A model generated the notes under the pieces. That model did no database searches and was not told the DNA's origin. It worked only from the letters and a program-made list of their open reading frames with translations. This document shows, piece by piece, positions 9,607 through 17,746 of a DNA stretch of 64,000 nucleotides. Location of the stretch: assembly GCF_002960445.1 (NCBI RefSeq), contig NZ_POJD01000142.1, positions 372,001 through 436,000 of the forward strand, given 5' to 3'. The stretch's first letter is position 1. The number at the start of each line of letters is the position of its first letter. The DNA is from Streptococcus suis (GTDB lineage Bacteria > Bacillota > Bacilli > Lactobacillales > Streptococcaceae). The translations under genes were made by a program, and so were the position numbers.

Positions 9607-9870
9607 TTATGCCAATCCTTCTTTTTCCATTGTTTCAGTGATAGCTGCGATTGCATCGTCAGCATCAGCACCTTCAGCAGAGATTGTTACATCAGCGCCT
9701 TGACCAACACCAAGACTCATAACACCCATGATAGATTTAAGGTTAACTGATTTTTCTTTGTAGTTCAACGTGATGTCTGAAGCGAATTTGCTAGCAGTTT
9801 GAACAAGCAAAGTTGCTGGACGTGCGTGAATACCTGTTTCTGCCACGATGTGGAAGTCTTTTGAAGCCAT
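9607..9870 (-). CDS. ptsH: Phosphocarrier protein HPr
   Basis: An 87-residue HPr. The phosphorylatable histidine is in GIHARPA (His15) and the regulatory serine in [10 protein letters not shown] (Ser46), the target of HPr kinase in carbon catabolite repression of Firmicutes. Length is exact for the family. A strong AAAGGAG precedes the ATG. It is the first gene of ptsHI and accepts phosphate from Enzyme I made by the next gene. Confidence 0.98.
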   Translation of the reverse strand: MASKDFHIVAETGIHARPATLLVQTASKFASDITLNYKEKSVNLKSIMGVMSLGVGQGADVTISAEGADADDAIAAITETMEKEGLA

Positions 9871-9932
9871 AGTTGGATTCTCCTTTGTTTTTACAAAATT
9901 TTGAGTTATTTTTGATAACCCTTACAAAAAGC

Positions 9933-9961
9933 ATTATATCACTTTTTGAAATCATTTTCAA
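9933..9961 (-). promoter_or_regulatory. ptsHI promoter
   Basis: On the minus strand TTGAAA (9961-9956) and TATAAT (9938-9933) are separated by 17 bases. The 9871-10189 stretch otherwise holds this promoter and the divergent nrd promoter with its NrdR boxes; no gene is seen in it. Confidence 0.75.
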
Positions 9962-10059
9962 GAATTTTTTGCGTTTCTTTCAGTAAAACTATTTTTTATG
10001 AGATTATAAAAGTCCTGAAAACATCTTGAAAGCTTAGTTTCAAAGGATTTATGCTATTT

Positions 10060-10107
10060 ACACAAGATATGGTGTTTGTTCGTTTTTTGTCATACTATAT
10101 TTTGTGA
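10060..10107. promoter_or_regulatory. Tandem NrdR boxes
   Basis: ACACAAGATATGGTGT (10060-10075) and ATACTATATTTTGTGA (10092-10107) both resemble the NrdR consensus acaCwAtATaTwGtgt. Their centres are 32 bp apart, three helical turns, as described for paired NrdR sites. They lie just upstream of the nrdHEF promoter. Confidence 0.75.
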
Positions 10108-10125
10108 TAGTTCTGGACTTCCTTC

Positions 10126-10154
10126 TTGACTTTGCTCCCAAAATCTTGTATGCT
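10126..10154 (+). promoter_or_regulatory. nrdHEF promoter
   Basis: TTGACT (10126-10131) and TATGCT (10149-10154) are separated by 17 bases. nrdH starts at 10190 behind AAAAAGGAG. Confidence 0.7.
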
Positions 10155-10189
10155 AGATTGGTATATTTATTTTAAAAAGGAGAAATTGA

Positions 10190-10408
10190 ATGGTTACCAT
10201 CTATTCAAAAAATAATTGTGTTCAATGTAAAATGAGTAAAAAATTTCTTGATGAGCACAATGTGGCCTACAAAGAAATCAATCTAGACGAGCAACCTGAA
10301 TTTATCGAACATGTTAAAAACCTTGGTTTCTCAGCAGCGCCAGTTATTGAAACTGAAAATGAAGTTTTCTCTGGTTTCCAACCAACAAAATTGAAAGCCT
10401 TGGTATAA
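10190..10408 (+). CDS. nrdH: Glutaredoxin-like protein NrdH
   Basis: A 72-residue thioredoxin-fold protein with redox motif CVQC at residues 11-14, followed by MSKKFLDEHN, the NrdH signature. It is the electron donor for class Ib ribonucleotide reductase, itself reduced by thioredoxin reductase. It lies 41 bases upstream of nrdE and shares its promoter with tandem NrdR boxes. No nrdI is present in the cluster, so the flavodoxin needed for manganese cofactor assembly must be encoded elsewhere. Confidence 0.93.
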   Translation: MVTIYSKNNCVQCKMSKKFLDEHNVAYKEINLDEQPEFIEHVKNLGFSAAPVIETENEVFSGFQPTKLKALV

Positions 10409-10449
10409 ACTATACCAAGTTACCCCTAGTATAGAAAGAGATCGCGATT

Positions 10450-12609
10450 ATGAGTTTGAAAGAGTTAGGCGATGTGTCCTACTTCCGTTTAAATAACGAA
10501 ATCAACCGTCCAGTCAATGGACAAATTCCTCTCCACAAGGATCTAGAAGCAGTTAAAGCTTTCTTTAATGAAAATGTCCTTCCAAATACTAAGCAATTTG
10601 ATAGCATTTTAGACAAGATTGCCTACTTAGTAGAAGAAAACTATCTTGAAAAAAAATTTTTGGATCAGTATAGTCCAGAATTTATCATTAAAATCCATCA
10701 ATTTTTACAGGACCAGAACTTCCGCTTCAAGTCTTTCATGGCAGCCTACAAGTTCTATAACCAGTATGCCCTTAAAACCAACGACGGTGCCTACTACTTG
10801 GAGAGCATGGAAGACCGTGTTCTCTTCAACGCCTTGTATTTTGCAGAGGGCAATGAAGAATTGGCCTTGAATTTGGCCAACGAAATGATCCATTTGCGTT
10901 ATCAACCAGCCACTCCTTCATTCTTGAATGCTGGTCGTGCTCGTCGTGGTGAGTTGGTGTCTTGTTTCCTCATCCAGGTCACAGACGACATGAACTCTAT
11001 TGGACGTTCTATCAACTCTGCTCTGCAATTGTCCCGTATCGGTGGTGGCGTCGGCATCTCCCTCAGCAACTTGCGTGAGGCAGGCGCACCAATCAAGGGC
11101 TACGAGGGAGCAGCTTCTGGAGTTGTCCCAGTCATGAAGCTCTTTGAGGACAGCTTCTCCTACTCTAACCAACTTGGGCAACGCCAGGGTGCTGGAGTTG
11201 TTTACCTAGATGTTTTCCACCCAGACATTGTCGCTTTCCTTTCAACTAAGAAGGAAAATGCCGATGAGAAGGTTCGCGTGAAGACCTTATCACTAGGTAT
11301 CACTGTTCCGGATAAGTTCTACGAATTGGCTCGTAAAAATGAAGATATGTGCCTCTTCAGCCCTTACTCAGTTGAGTTGGAATACGGTGTGCCTTACAGC
11401 TACCTTGATATTACTGAAAAGTACGATGAGTTGGTAGCAAACCCACGCATTCGCAAGACAAAAATCAAGGCTCGTGATTTAGAAACTGAAATTTCTAAAC
11501 TCCAACAAGAGTCTGGCTACCCTTACATTATCAACATCGACACTGCCAACCGTAGCAATCCTGTTGACGGTAAGATTATCATGTCCAATCTCTGTTCAGA
11601 AATTCTTCAAGTACAAACTCCAAGCGTCATTAATGATTCTCAGGAATACTTGACAATGGGGACAGATGTATCATGTAACCTTGGTTCAACCAACATTGTC
11701 AATTTGATGAAGTCACCTGATTTTGGACTTTCTGTCCGCACCATGACACGTGCTCTGACCTATGTAACAGACCATTCGCACATTTCTGCTGTACCTTCAA
11801 TCGAGGCTGGCAATGAACGTGCTCATTCTATCGGGCTTGGTGCAATGGGACTTCACTCATACTTGGCACAAAACTTGATTGACTACGGATCAAAAACAGC
11901 CGTAGAATTTACCAACATCTACTTCATGCTCCTCAACTACTGGACCTTGGTAGAATCAAATAACATTGCCCGCGAACGCAAGGCTACTTTCCATAACTTT
12001 GAAAAATCAAAATACGCAGACGGTAGCTATTTCGACAAGTATGTGACAAGTGACTACCAACCGCAATCTGACCGTGTTAAAGAACTCTTTGAAGGCATTT
12101 TCATTCCAAGCGGACAAGATTGGGCTGACCTCCGCGAAAAAGTCATGGCAGATGGTCTTTATCATCAAAACCGCCTAGCTGTTGCTCCAAACGGTTCTAT
12201 CAGCTACATCAACGATGTTTCTGCTTCTATTCACCCAATTACCCAACGGATTGAAGAACGCCAAGAGAAGAAAATCGGTAAAATCTACTATCCAGCAGCA
12301 GGTTTGGCAACCGAGACCATTCCATTCTACAAGTCTGCCTATGATATGGATATGCGCAAGGTCATCGATGTCTATGCTGCCGCAACAGAACATGTTGACC
12401 AAGGTTTGTCTCTCACCCTCTTCCTTCGCAGCGAGCTTCCAAAAGAACTCTACGAATGGAAAAAAGAGAACAAACAAACCACCCGTGACCTCTCTATCCT
12501 CCGTAACTACGCCTTCAACAAAGGTATCAAGTCAATCTACTACATCCGTACCTTTACCGATGACGGTGAAGAAGTCGGTGCAAACCAATGTGAAAGTTGT
12601 GTAATCTAA
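10450..12609 (+). CDS. nrdE: Class Ib ribonucleotide reductase, large subunit NrdE
   Basis: The 719-residue catalytic subunit that reduces ribonucleoside diphosphates. SCFL near residue 171 carries a catalytic cysteine, NLCSEI near 384 the active-site N and C, and the C-terminal CESCVI tail holds the cysteine pair reduced by NrdH. Length fits the class Ib family, which lacks the N-terminal ATP cone of class Ia. It is the second gene of nrdHEF. Unusually, about 700 bp of repeats separates it from nrdF, so co-transcription with nrdF is not assured. Confidence 0.97.
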   Translation: MSLKELGDVSYFRLNNEINRPVNGQIPLHKDLEAVKAFFNENVLPNTKQFDSILDKIAYLVEENYLEKKFLDQYSPEFIIKIHQFLQDQNFRFKSFMAAYKFYNQYALKTNDGAYYLESMEDRVLFNALYFAEGNEELALNLANEMIHLRYQPATPSFLNAGRARRGELVSCFLIQVTDDMNSIGRSINSALQLSRIGGGVGISLSNLREAGAPIKGYEGAASGVVPVMKLFEDSFSYSNQLGQRQGAGVVYLDVFHPDIVAFLSTKKENADEKVRVKTLSLGITVPDKFYELARKNEDMCLFSPYSVELEYGVPYSYLDITEKYDELVANPRIRKTKIKARDLETEISKLQQESGYPYIINIDTANRSNPVDGKIIMSNLCSEILQVQTPSVINDSQEYLTMGTDVSCNLGSTNIVNLMKSPDFGLSVRTMTRALTYVTDHSHISAVPSIEAGNERAHSIGLGAMGLHSYLAQNLIDYGSKTAVEFTNIYFMLLNYWTLVESNNIARERKATFHNFEKSKYADGSYFDKYVTSDYQPQSDRVKELFEGIFIPSGQDWADLREKVMADGLYHQNRLAVAPNGSISYINDVSASIHPITQRIEERQEKKIGKIYYPAAGLATETIPFYKSAYDMDMRKVIDVYAAATEHVDQGLSLTLFLRSELPKELYEWKKENKQTTRDLSILRNYAFNKGIKSIYYIRTFTDDGEEVGANQCESCVI

Positions 12610-12730
12610 CGTAGCAAGATTAGCTGTTGGCAAGCCAACTATCTAATCTACGCCAACCGCTATGAGCGGATTGGCTAGCTACCTTACTAACTTCGAAACT
12701 GAAGAAATATCGTCCTCAGTTTCTACGTGT

Positions 12731-12863
12731 CGTAAGATGTGAGGGCGTTTCAACAGTCTGGGGGACTGTTGAAAGTTGGAAATGAGAAAATAGGAAATAC
12801 CGCAGAGATGTCTTGCATCTCAAAGGGATTTATCTTTTTTGCCAAGTCCTTAGCCCGAACTCG
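12731..12863 (-). repeat. Dispersed hairpin element, copy 1
   Basis: Read on the minus strand it contains GGGCTAAGGACTTGGCAAAA, a variable centre with GAGATG/CATCTC, and ends CGCCCTCACATCTTAC. It aligns with the copies upstream of alaS and res and contains an extra CAGACTGTTG insertion near its right end. Confidence 0.6.
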
Positions 12864-13232
12864 ATTTCAAGACACTAACATTCATTGATGCTAAAGCATC
12901 TAATGAATGAACGGTACTGACCAAATTGTCAGTACCTAAGTGGCTTACTACCTCGAAAAGTCGTTATTATCGAACGACTTTTCTCAGGTCGTAACTTTCA
13001 CAAGTTTAGCTGTTGGCAAGCCAACTACCTAATCTACGCCAACCGCTATGAGCGGATTGGCTAGCTACCTCACTAACTTCGAAACTGAAGAAATATCGTC
13101 TTCAGTTTCTGCGTGTCGTAAGACACTTATGCTAAAGTAACCAATGAATAAACAGTACTAACTATTTGGTCGGTACCTAAGTGGCGCTTACTAGGCAGGA
13201 AAAATTGTGACATTCACAAACCAATCTAAAGA

Positions 13233-13253
13233 ACGTCCTTGGGGCGTTTTTTA
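13233..13253 (+). terminator. Terminator between nrdE and nrdF
   Basis: Stem AACGTCC / GGGCGTT with loop TTG, followed by six Ts, just before the nrdF promoter region (TACAAT near 13267). Confidence 0.6.
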
Positions 13254-13306
13254 GCAGAAAATATGATACAATAGTATAGATATTTCGATAAAAGAAAGTG
13301 ATAACT

Positions 13307-14266
13307 ATGGAAACCTACTACAAAGCCATAAACTGGAACGCTATTGAAGATGTAATTGACAAGTCCACTTGGGAAAAGTTGACTGAGCAATTCTGGCTCG
13401 ATACGCGTATCCCCTTATCAAACGACTTGGATGACTGGCGGAAACTGACTGCCCAAGAAAAAGACTTGGTTGGTAAGGTCTTCGGTGGATTGACCCTCTT
13501 GGATACGCTTCAGTCTGAAACAGGGGTCCAAGCCCTCCGCAATGACATTCGTACACCTCATGAAGAAGCTGTTTACAACAACATTCAATTCATGGAGTCA
13601 GTCCATGCTAAGTCTTACTCTTCTATCTTCTCAACCTTGAACACCAAGTCTGAGATTGAAGACATCTTTGAATGGACCAACAGTAACGAATACTTGCAAC
13701 GCAAGGCAAAGATTATCAACGAAATCTACGAAACTGGTACCCCACTTGAAAAGAAAGTTGCCAGCGTATTCCTAGAAACCTTCCTCTTCTACTCTGGTTT
13801 CTTCACGCCACTCTACTACCTTGGTAACAACAAACTGGCCAACGTTGCAGAAATCATCAAGCTGATTATCCGTGACGAATCTGTTCACGGTACCTACATT
13901 GGCTACAAGTTCCAGCTTGGTTTCAATGAATTGTCCGAGGAAGAGCAGGACAAACTTCGTGACTGGATGTATGACCTTCTCTACCAACTTTACGAAAATG
14001 AAGAAGGCTACACGCGCTCCCTCTATGACGCAGTCGGCTGGACTGAGGAAGTTTTGACCTTCCTTCGTTACAACGCCAACAAGGCCCTCATGAACTTGGG
14101 ACAAGACCCACTCTTCCCTGACTCAGCGGATGATGTCAACCCAATCATCATGAACGGTATTTCAACTGGTACATCTAACCACGACTTCTTCTCACAAGTT
14201 GGTAACGGATATCTACTCGGTGAAGTTGAAGCCATGCAGGACGATGATTACTTGTACGGATTATAA
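13307..14266 (+). CDS. nrdF: Class Ib ribonucleotide reductase, small subunit NrdF
   Basis: The 319-residue diiron/dimanganese subunit that houses the tyrosyl radical. METYYKAINWN is the typical start; a GTG nine bases upstream is part of the Shine-Dalgarno region AAAGAAAGTG and is rejected. Metal ligands are visible in the helices NIQFMESVHAKSYS and IIRDESVHGTYIG, with the radical tyrosine expected in the first. The C-terminal EAMQDDDYLYGL is the peptide that docks on NrdE. A -10-like TACAAT near 13267 and an upstream terminator suggest it can be transcribed on its own. Confidence 0.96.
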   Translation: METYYKAINWNAIEDVIDKSTWEKLTEQFWLDTRIPLSNDLDDWRKLTAQEKDLVGKVFGGLTLLDTLQSETGVQALRNDIRTPHEEAVYNNIQFMESVHAKSYSSIFSTLNTKSEIEDIFEWTNSNEYLQRKAKIINEIYETGTPLEKKVASVFLETFLFYSGFFTPLYYLGNNKLANVAEIIKLIIRDESVHGTYIGYKFQLGFNELSEEEQDKLRDWMYDLLYQLYENEEGYTRSLYDAVGWTEEVLTFLRYNANKALMNLGQDPLFPDSADDVNPIIMNGISTGTSNHDFFSQVGNGYLLGEVEAMQDDDYLYGL

Positions 14267-14272
14267 TCAAGA

Positions 14273-14301
14273 AAAGCAGTTCATTGAGCTGCTTTCTTTT
14301 T
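14273..14301. terminator. Terminator between nrdF and the CPBP gene
   Basis: AAAGCAG / CTGCTTT stem (14273-14295) followed by CTTTTT on the plus strand; it overlaps the end of the convergent gene. Confidence 0.7.
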
Positions 14302-14974
14302 ATACTAAAAATACAATCATCAAATAAGAAATACCGTTGTTAAGCATGTGTAGGGCCATTGGATAGCGGATATCTTGCTTTACCAAGTAAATCCATGCAA
14401 AGATTACTCCCATTGTGAAATAAATCAAAAATTGTGGAAGGGTTGCTGGACCATGCACAAAACTAAACAAGGTTCCTGAAACCAGGCCGTAGAGCAAGAC
14501 AGATTTTACATCGGATAATTTAGGGAAGAAATAGGTCGCCAAGAAACCACGGAAAATCAATTCTTCAAAGATACCTGCAAAAATGACCACCAGGAAAAAG
14601 GAGTGAATAGGTGCAGACTGGATAAAGGCAACTGCGTTTTTCTGATTATCTGATTCAGGAACTGGTAGGAGAAATTGGAGAATGAAGTATGCAAGATAGG
14701 CCAGTAAGGGATAGGAAATCTGTTTTAGCCAAGGCTTATCTAGCGTCAGCTGCATTGTTTTTCTTGGGTACAGGACTTTCCAGAGAAGGTAGGAAAAACC
14801 AATTAACAAGGGTAGACCCACAATCAGTCCAAACCAATATAAACCTTCTGCAGCACTAGCTGGAATACCCTCTACCTGCTCAGTAGCCCATGGTAACTGG
14901 AGGAACTGGGATCCGAATTGATAGGCAATGTAATAGGCTAATAATAAACCAGTATGTTTAAAAAATTTCTTCAT
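14300..14974 (-). CDS. CPBP family intramembrane metalloprotease
   Basis: A 224-residue protein with six to seven membrane segments and all CPBP (Abi/CAAX-type) motifs: EELIFRG near residue 138 (motif 1), FVHGPATLPQF near 175 (motif 2) and ALHMLNNG near 210 (motif 3). The Glu and His residues form the metal site in the membrane. In streptococci these proteins often accompany bacteriocin or small-peptide loci, where they serve in processing or self-immunity; the target here is unknown. The start follows AAGGAGGAATACATC. It is the last gene of a leftward cluster of membrane proteins. Confidence 0.85.
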   Translation of the reverse strand: MKKFFKHTGLLLAYYIAYQFGSQFLQLPWATEQVEGIPASAAEGLYWFGLIVGLPLLIGFSYLLWKVLYPRKTMQLTLDKPWLKQISYPLLAYLAYFILQFLLPVPESDNQKNAVAFIQSAPIHSFFLVVIFAGIFEELIFRGFLATYFFPKLSDVKSVLLYGLVSGTLFSFVHGPATLPQFLIYFTMGVIFAWIYLVKQDIRYPMALHMLNNGISYLMIVFLV

Positions 14975-14987
14975 GATGTATTCCTCC

Positions 14988-15311
14988 TTATTCTAAAACA
15001 GTCACATCAACAATATTCTCGACCCGAACCAACTTGGTTTCCATCTCTCCTGTCGCTAATTCACGAGAAATTTTGACCCAATCCTCATCCACAGCTAAAA
15101 TGCTGTATTCGTAAATGGTCATAAATTCCTCATCGAAACGGATTTTGGCTTTACTTCCGACTAATTCTTTCAATAAAAGTGACATCTGATTTTCTCCTTT
15201 TAGACCTTTTTGTAGTTTGTTTACCTTGCTTTGTAACTGTTTCACCTTTTTCCTATCTGACAGGTAGCTGAATAATAGATAAGCAAAGGCTATCCATTGA
15301 AAAATCTCCAT
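14988..15311 (-). CDS. Uncharacterised small membrane-anchored protein
   Basis: A 107-residue protein that I do not recognise. Residues 1-18 form a single hydrophobic segment (MEIFQWIAFAYLLFSYLS). Residues 19-45 are charged with heptad-like leucines (KKVKQLQSKVNKLQKGLK), probably a short coiled coil. The remaining 60 residues look like a small beta domain (KAKIRFDEEFMTIYEYSILAVDEDWVKIS). AAAGGAAATGAG precedes the start. It lies between two CPBP protease genes with gaps of 12-13 bases, so it belongs to the same transcript and probably the same function. Confidence 0.7.
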   Translation of the reverse strand: MEIFQWIAFAYLLFSYLSDRKKVKQLQSKVNKLQKGLKGENQMSLLLKELVGSKAKIRFDEEFMTIYEYSILAVDEDWVKISRELATGEMETKLVRVENIVDVTVLE

Positions 15312-15323
15312 CTCATTTCCTTT

Positions 15324-16013
15324 CTAAATGAAACCTATACTCTGCAAAAGTAACATGAGCAAGACACTCAGGAAATTATTGACCATGTGAAGAATAAGGG
15401 CGTTGGTATATTTGCCAGAAATGCGATAAGCAAGTCCTAGTACTAGCCCCATGCCTCCATAGACAACCCAAGATCCGATATTGGTCGGATTGTGAATGAG
15501 TCCAAATAGAAAACTTGATAGCAACAATCCAACATTCGAATCCTTACCAAAGACTTTCCCCATGAGAATGCCACGGAAAATCAATTCTTCAAGAACTGGA
15601 GCAAAAAGTACAGCAAAGAGAAACAAGAGCAAGGCTGGCAGACCAGAGTTATTGATGACTTCCTGATTAGCAGTCGTTTGACCATATCCCTCTTCAAGCA
15701 TAATCAATTGTCCACCGATTATTTTCAGACCAAACATGACGATAAAAGCAAGGACAACAAAACCAATATTCTTTAACATTCCCCACTTCTGCTCGCTCTT
15801 CCATAGACCAATTTTACTGGTCAAAACAAGACCGACTACCACGGCAAACAATAAGAGGGCTGCAGCAATCAGTAGATTATTACCGTCAAAATTTGGTAGG
15901 GCAGACATGGCCATCTGGGTCAATACATTTAGTGCAACAACTGCCAGTCCCACTAAGAGAAATTTCCAGTTTTTTACCACATTCCAATCTTTGACATTTC
16001 CAATTCTATTCAT
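15324..16013 (-). CDS. CPBP family intramembrane metalloprotease (second copy)
   Basis: A 229-residue polytopic protein starting MNRIGNVKDWNVVKNWKF. The ATG at 16013 follows AAGGAG at ideal spacing; an upstream in-frame ATG at 16049 would overlap the previous gene. CPBP motifs are EELIFRG, LIHNPTNIGSW and LHMVNNF, the same order as in the neighbouring copy at 14300-14974, but the two proteins are otherwise quite different, so this is not a recent tandem duplication. It probably cleaves or modifies a membrane peptide, or gives immunity. Confidence 0.85.
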   Translation of the reverse strand: MNRIGNVKDWNVVKNWKFLLVGLAVVALNVLTQMAMSALPNFDGNNLLIAAALLLFAVVVGLVLTSKIGLWKSEQKWGMLKNIGFVVLAFIVMFGLKIIGGQLIMLEEGYGQTTANQEVINNSGLPALLLFLFAVLFAPVLEELIFRGILMGKVFGKDSNVGLLLSSFLFGLIHNPTNIGSWVVYGGMGLVLGLAYRISGKYTNALILHMVNNFLSVLLMLLLQSIGFI

Positions 16014-16038
16014 AGCAATCTCCTTCACATACACTAAG

Positions 16039-16224
16039 TCAGTTTTCATTACTTTCTTTTTCGATCAATAGCAGAGCAGGCAAGCCCAAAACCATCGGCA
16101 GAAGGATATTCAGATTTGACAAATCAATCTGCCCAGTAGCCAGCCATTCTCCGAAAACATAGCCAACTGCGTACAGACCAAGACCGATTAATAGGACAAG
16201 ATAAATTTTCTTAAAGAATTTCAT
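16039..16224 (-). CDS. Uncharacterised small membrane protein
   Basis: A 61-residue protein starting MKFFKKIYLVLLIGLGLYAV, with two hydrophobic segments (about 6-25 and 38-52) and a charged tail KESNEN. GGAGGTCAACTC precedes the chosen ATG; longer in-frame starts run into the preceding DUF3278 gene. It sits between DUF3278 and a CPBP gene and is presumably co-transcribed. I do not recognise a family. Confidence 0.65.
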   Translation of the reverse strand: MKFFKKIYLVLLIGLGLYAVGYVFGEWLATGQIDLSNLNILLPMVLGLPALLLIEKESNEN

Positions 16225-16243
16225 GAGTTGACCTCCATCTAAA

Positions 16244-16753
16244 CTAAATAAGTTTGATTTTCTTACGATTAACAATATAGTAACTAATGAATCCCACCAG
16301 GGTCAGAAGAACAACTGTCATGGGAGTAACAAACTGGAAATACTCTGCTGCAGATGTTCCACTTTCCTGTGGAATTTGTGACTGCCAGAGGCAGATACTA
16401 ACTAGCAGACTGTAGACAGCAATCTGTAAGGTTTGATACAGAGTTCGTTTCATCATTTTCTTCCGAGCCATTTTTACATCAGCCTTGGCAACCACCAATT
16501 TATCCAGACCCAACTGTTTGATAATGGCATCCTGTTTAAATTGAGAATAGACAAGTGTCAAAAAGAGGCTGATTCCCATGACATCTTCTCCCAGCGCAAA
16601 GCTAACTAGGAAGCTCAGCAGTGTCACTGTTATAAAGAGCATATACATATTGTTGCCGAAATTGGTCAAGGCCGCATAAGACAGCTCGTCTAACTCACCA
16701 ACAATATCATAGAAATAACGAATTGCTCGAATGTGTAGATTTTCCTTTTTCAT
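16244..16753 (-). CDS. DUF3278 family membrane protein
   Basis: A 169-residue protein with four hydrophobic segments and a basic central helix (AKADVKMARKKMMKRTLYQ). Pattern and length resemble the streptococcal DUF3278 family, usually encoded beside XRE regulators and CPBP proteases, as here. Function is unknown. The ribosome binding site (TTAGGTAATAGCT) is weak. It lies 31 bases downstream of the DUF3169 gene and 19 bases upstream of the next small gene. Confidence 0.65.
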   Translation of the reverse strand: MKKENLHIRAIRYFYDIVGELDELSYAALTNFGNNMYMLFITVTLLSFLVSFALGEDVMGISLFLTLVYSQFKQDAIIKQLGLDKLVVAKADVKMARKKMMKRTLYQTLQIAVYSLLVSICLWQSQIPQESGTSAAEYFQFVTPMTVVLLTLVGFISYYIVNRKKIKLI

Positions 16754-16784
16754 AGCTATTACCTAAAAACTTTTCATAACATTC

Positions 16785-17522
16785 TTATTTGAAGTAACGA
16801 CGGATCATTGGCAACTTAGCCAGGTTAATATACAAGTGCAGAAATGCCACAATTCCCAAAGCTAAGAGTTGCTGTGTCTGAGTAATGGTTGAAACCATTG
16901 CAACCAAAACGTACAAGAGAGGAAATACCCATTGATTTAAATTAAAGAGAATGAGGAAACTTTGTTCAAAGTTCGCTTGTTTTTCGCCTTCATCCAAGGC
17001 GTACATATAATCTCTCACTTCATTTGGAGTTGCAAAAGCTGACAGTTTGTACTGACGAATAACCTGAGTTACCTTTAAAGTTGCGATTTGAGCTGGCAAG
17101 AGAACTAAAAAATTCGCTACATCAAATGTAGATAAATTATAACCAGCATCCATTACAGAAGTTCCCAAAACTATATTAAATACAGTTAAACTAGAAACGA
17201 TGTTAAACACCAACGTAGCATATTCCAAACTTCTAAATGTTGTCTTATATAAGCTATCTACAATCTCATCATCTTCTGTTCCTTCGCTAGTCTGATAAGC
17301 TTTATATGAAGTGAAACTTTTATGAAGTAGATAAAACAATAAACCAAATCCTAGCGATGCTGTCATACGCGTTACGAACAGAAGAGTTTCTTCATTTAAT
17401 CCTGCAGCTTCAAAATAGCCCATGAAGAAGCCTGCTACAAATAAAGCTACTTCTAGCACTAAACTAACTAAGATGAAAAAGATAATTCGCTTGCCTGTCG
17501 TTAATTGTTTCCCCTGTTTCAT
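16785..17522 (-). CDS. DUF3169 family membrane protein
   Basis: A 245-residue protein with six hydrophobic segments and an acidic linker (QTSEGTEDDEIVDSLY) near residue 77. It resembles the DUF3169 family of Firmicutes, which is commonly paired with a small XRE regulator. Its ATG overlaps the XRE stop codon (ATGA), so the two are translationally coupled. Such pairs can act like a membrane sensor with a cytosolic DNA-binding partner; that role is inferred, not shown. Confidence 0.7.
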   Translation of the reverse strand: MKQGKQLTTGKRIIFFILVSLVLEVALFVAGFFMGYFEAAGLNEETLLFVTRMTASLGFGLLFYLLHKSFTSYKAYQTSEGTEDDEIVDSLYKTTFRSLEYATLVFNIVSSLTVFNIVLGTSVMDAGYNLSTFDVANFLVLLPAQIATLKVTQVIRQYKLSAFATPNEVRDYMYALDEGEKQANFEQSFLILFNLNQWVFPLLYVLVAMVSTITQTQQLLALGIVAFLHLYINLAKLPMIRRYFK

Positions 17523-17734
17523 TCCTCTACCTCCACTAATTGAAAGACATTTTCCACATTTTCATTAAAAATTTGAGCAATTCGCATGGCAATGACCACC
17601 GAGGGCGTATATTCCCCACGCTCTATCAGACTAATGGTCTGCCGTGATACTTCTGCTAATTTTGCCAACTCAGTTTGGTTGAGGCTATCCCGTGCCCGCA
17701 ACTCCTTGAGCCGATTTTTTAAGACATATTCCAT
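17519..17734 (-). CDS. XRE-family (Cro/CI-like) transcriptional regulator
   Basis: A 71-residue protein that is almost only a helix-turn-helix domain: LKELRARDSLNQTELAKLAE then VSRQTISLIERGEYTPSVVIAMRIAQIF, the YozG-type layout. It binds DNA, probably as a dimer. AAAGGAAACATC precedes its ATG. It is the only regulator in the cluster and overlaps the DUF3169 gene by four bases. The TTTGACAA array upstream of the first gene (19193-19256) is a plausible binding site, but nothing in the sequence proves that link. Confidence 0.85.
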   Translation of the reverse strand: MEYVLKNRLKELRARDSLNQTELAKLAEVSRQTISLIERGEYTPSVVIAMRIAQIFNENVENVFQLVEVEE

Positions 17735-17746
17735 GATGTTTCCTTT

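Larger units (their letters stand above)
12610..13306. repeat. Repeat-rich nrdE-nrdF intergenic region
   Basis: No credible gene is seen in these roughly 700 bases. A 118-bp direct repeat (12620-12737 and 13006-13123) differs at about four positions and contains hairpins such as TTGGC/GCCAA and GAAACTGA/TCAGTTTC. A second, shorter repeat lies at 12901-12950 and 13141-13190, each containing a GTACC-type stem. A hairpin GAAAAGTCGTT / AACGACTTTTC lies near 12955-12984. A copy of the dispersed hairpin element occupies about 12731-12863. Confidence 0.8.

Noticed and set aside
9871..10189. Catabolite-response (cre) site before ptsHI or nrdHEF
   Set aside because: I found no sequence with a convincing match to the cre consensus in this interval.
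12620..13123. 118-bp direct repeats as a CRISPR array or insertion sequence
   Set aside because: Only two copies 386 bp apart, no regular spacers, no transposase and no target duplication.
12610..13306. Possible nrdK-like or other small gene between nrdE and nrdF
   Set aside because: No frame of useful length with a ribosome binding site; the sequence is made of repeats and hairpins.
15112..15122. TATTCGTA resembling a com-box
   Set aside because: It is inside the coding sequence of the 107-residue membrane protein and not placed before any start codon.
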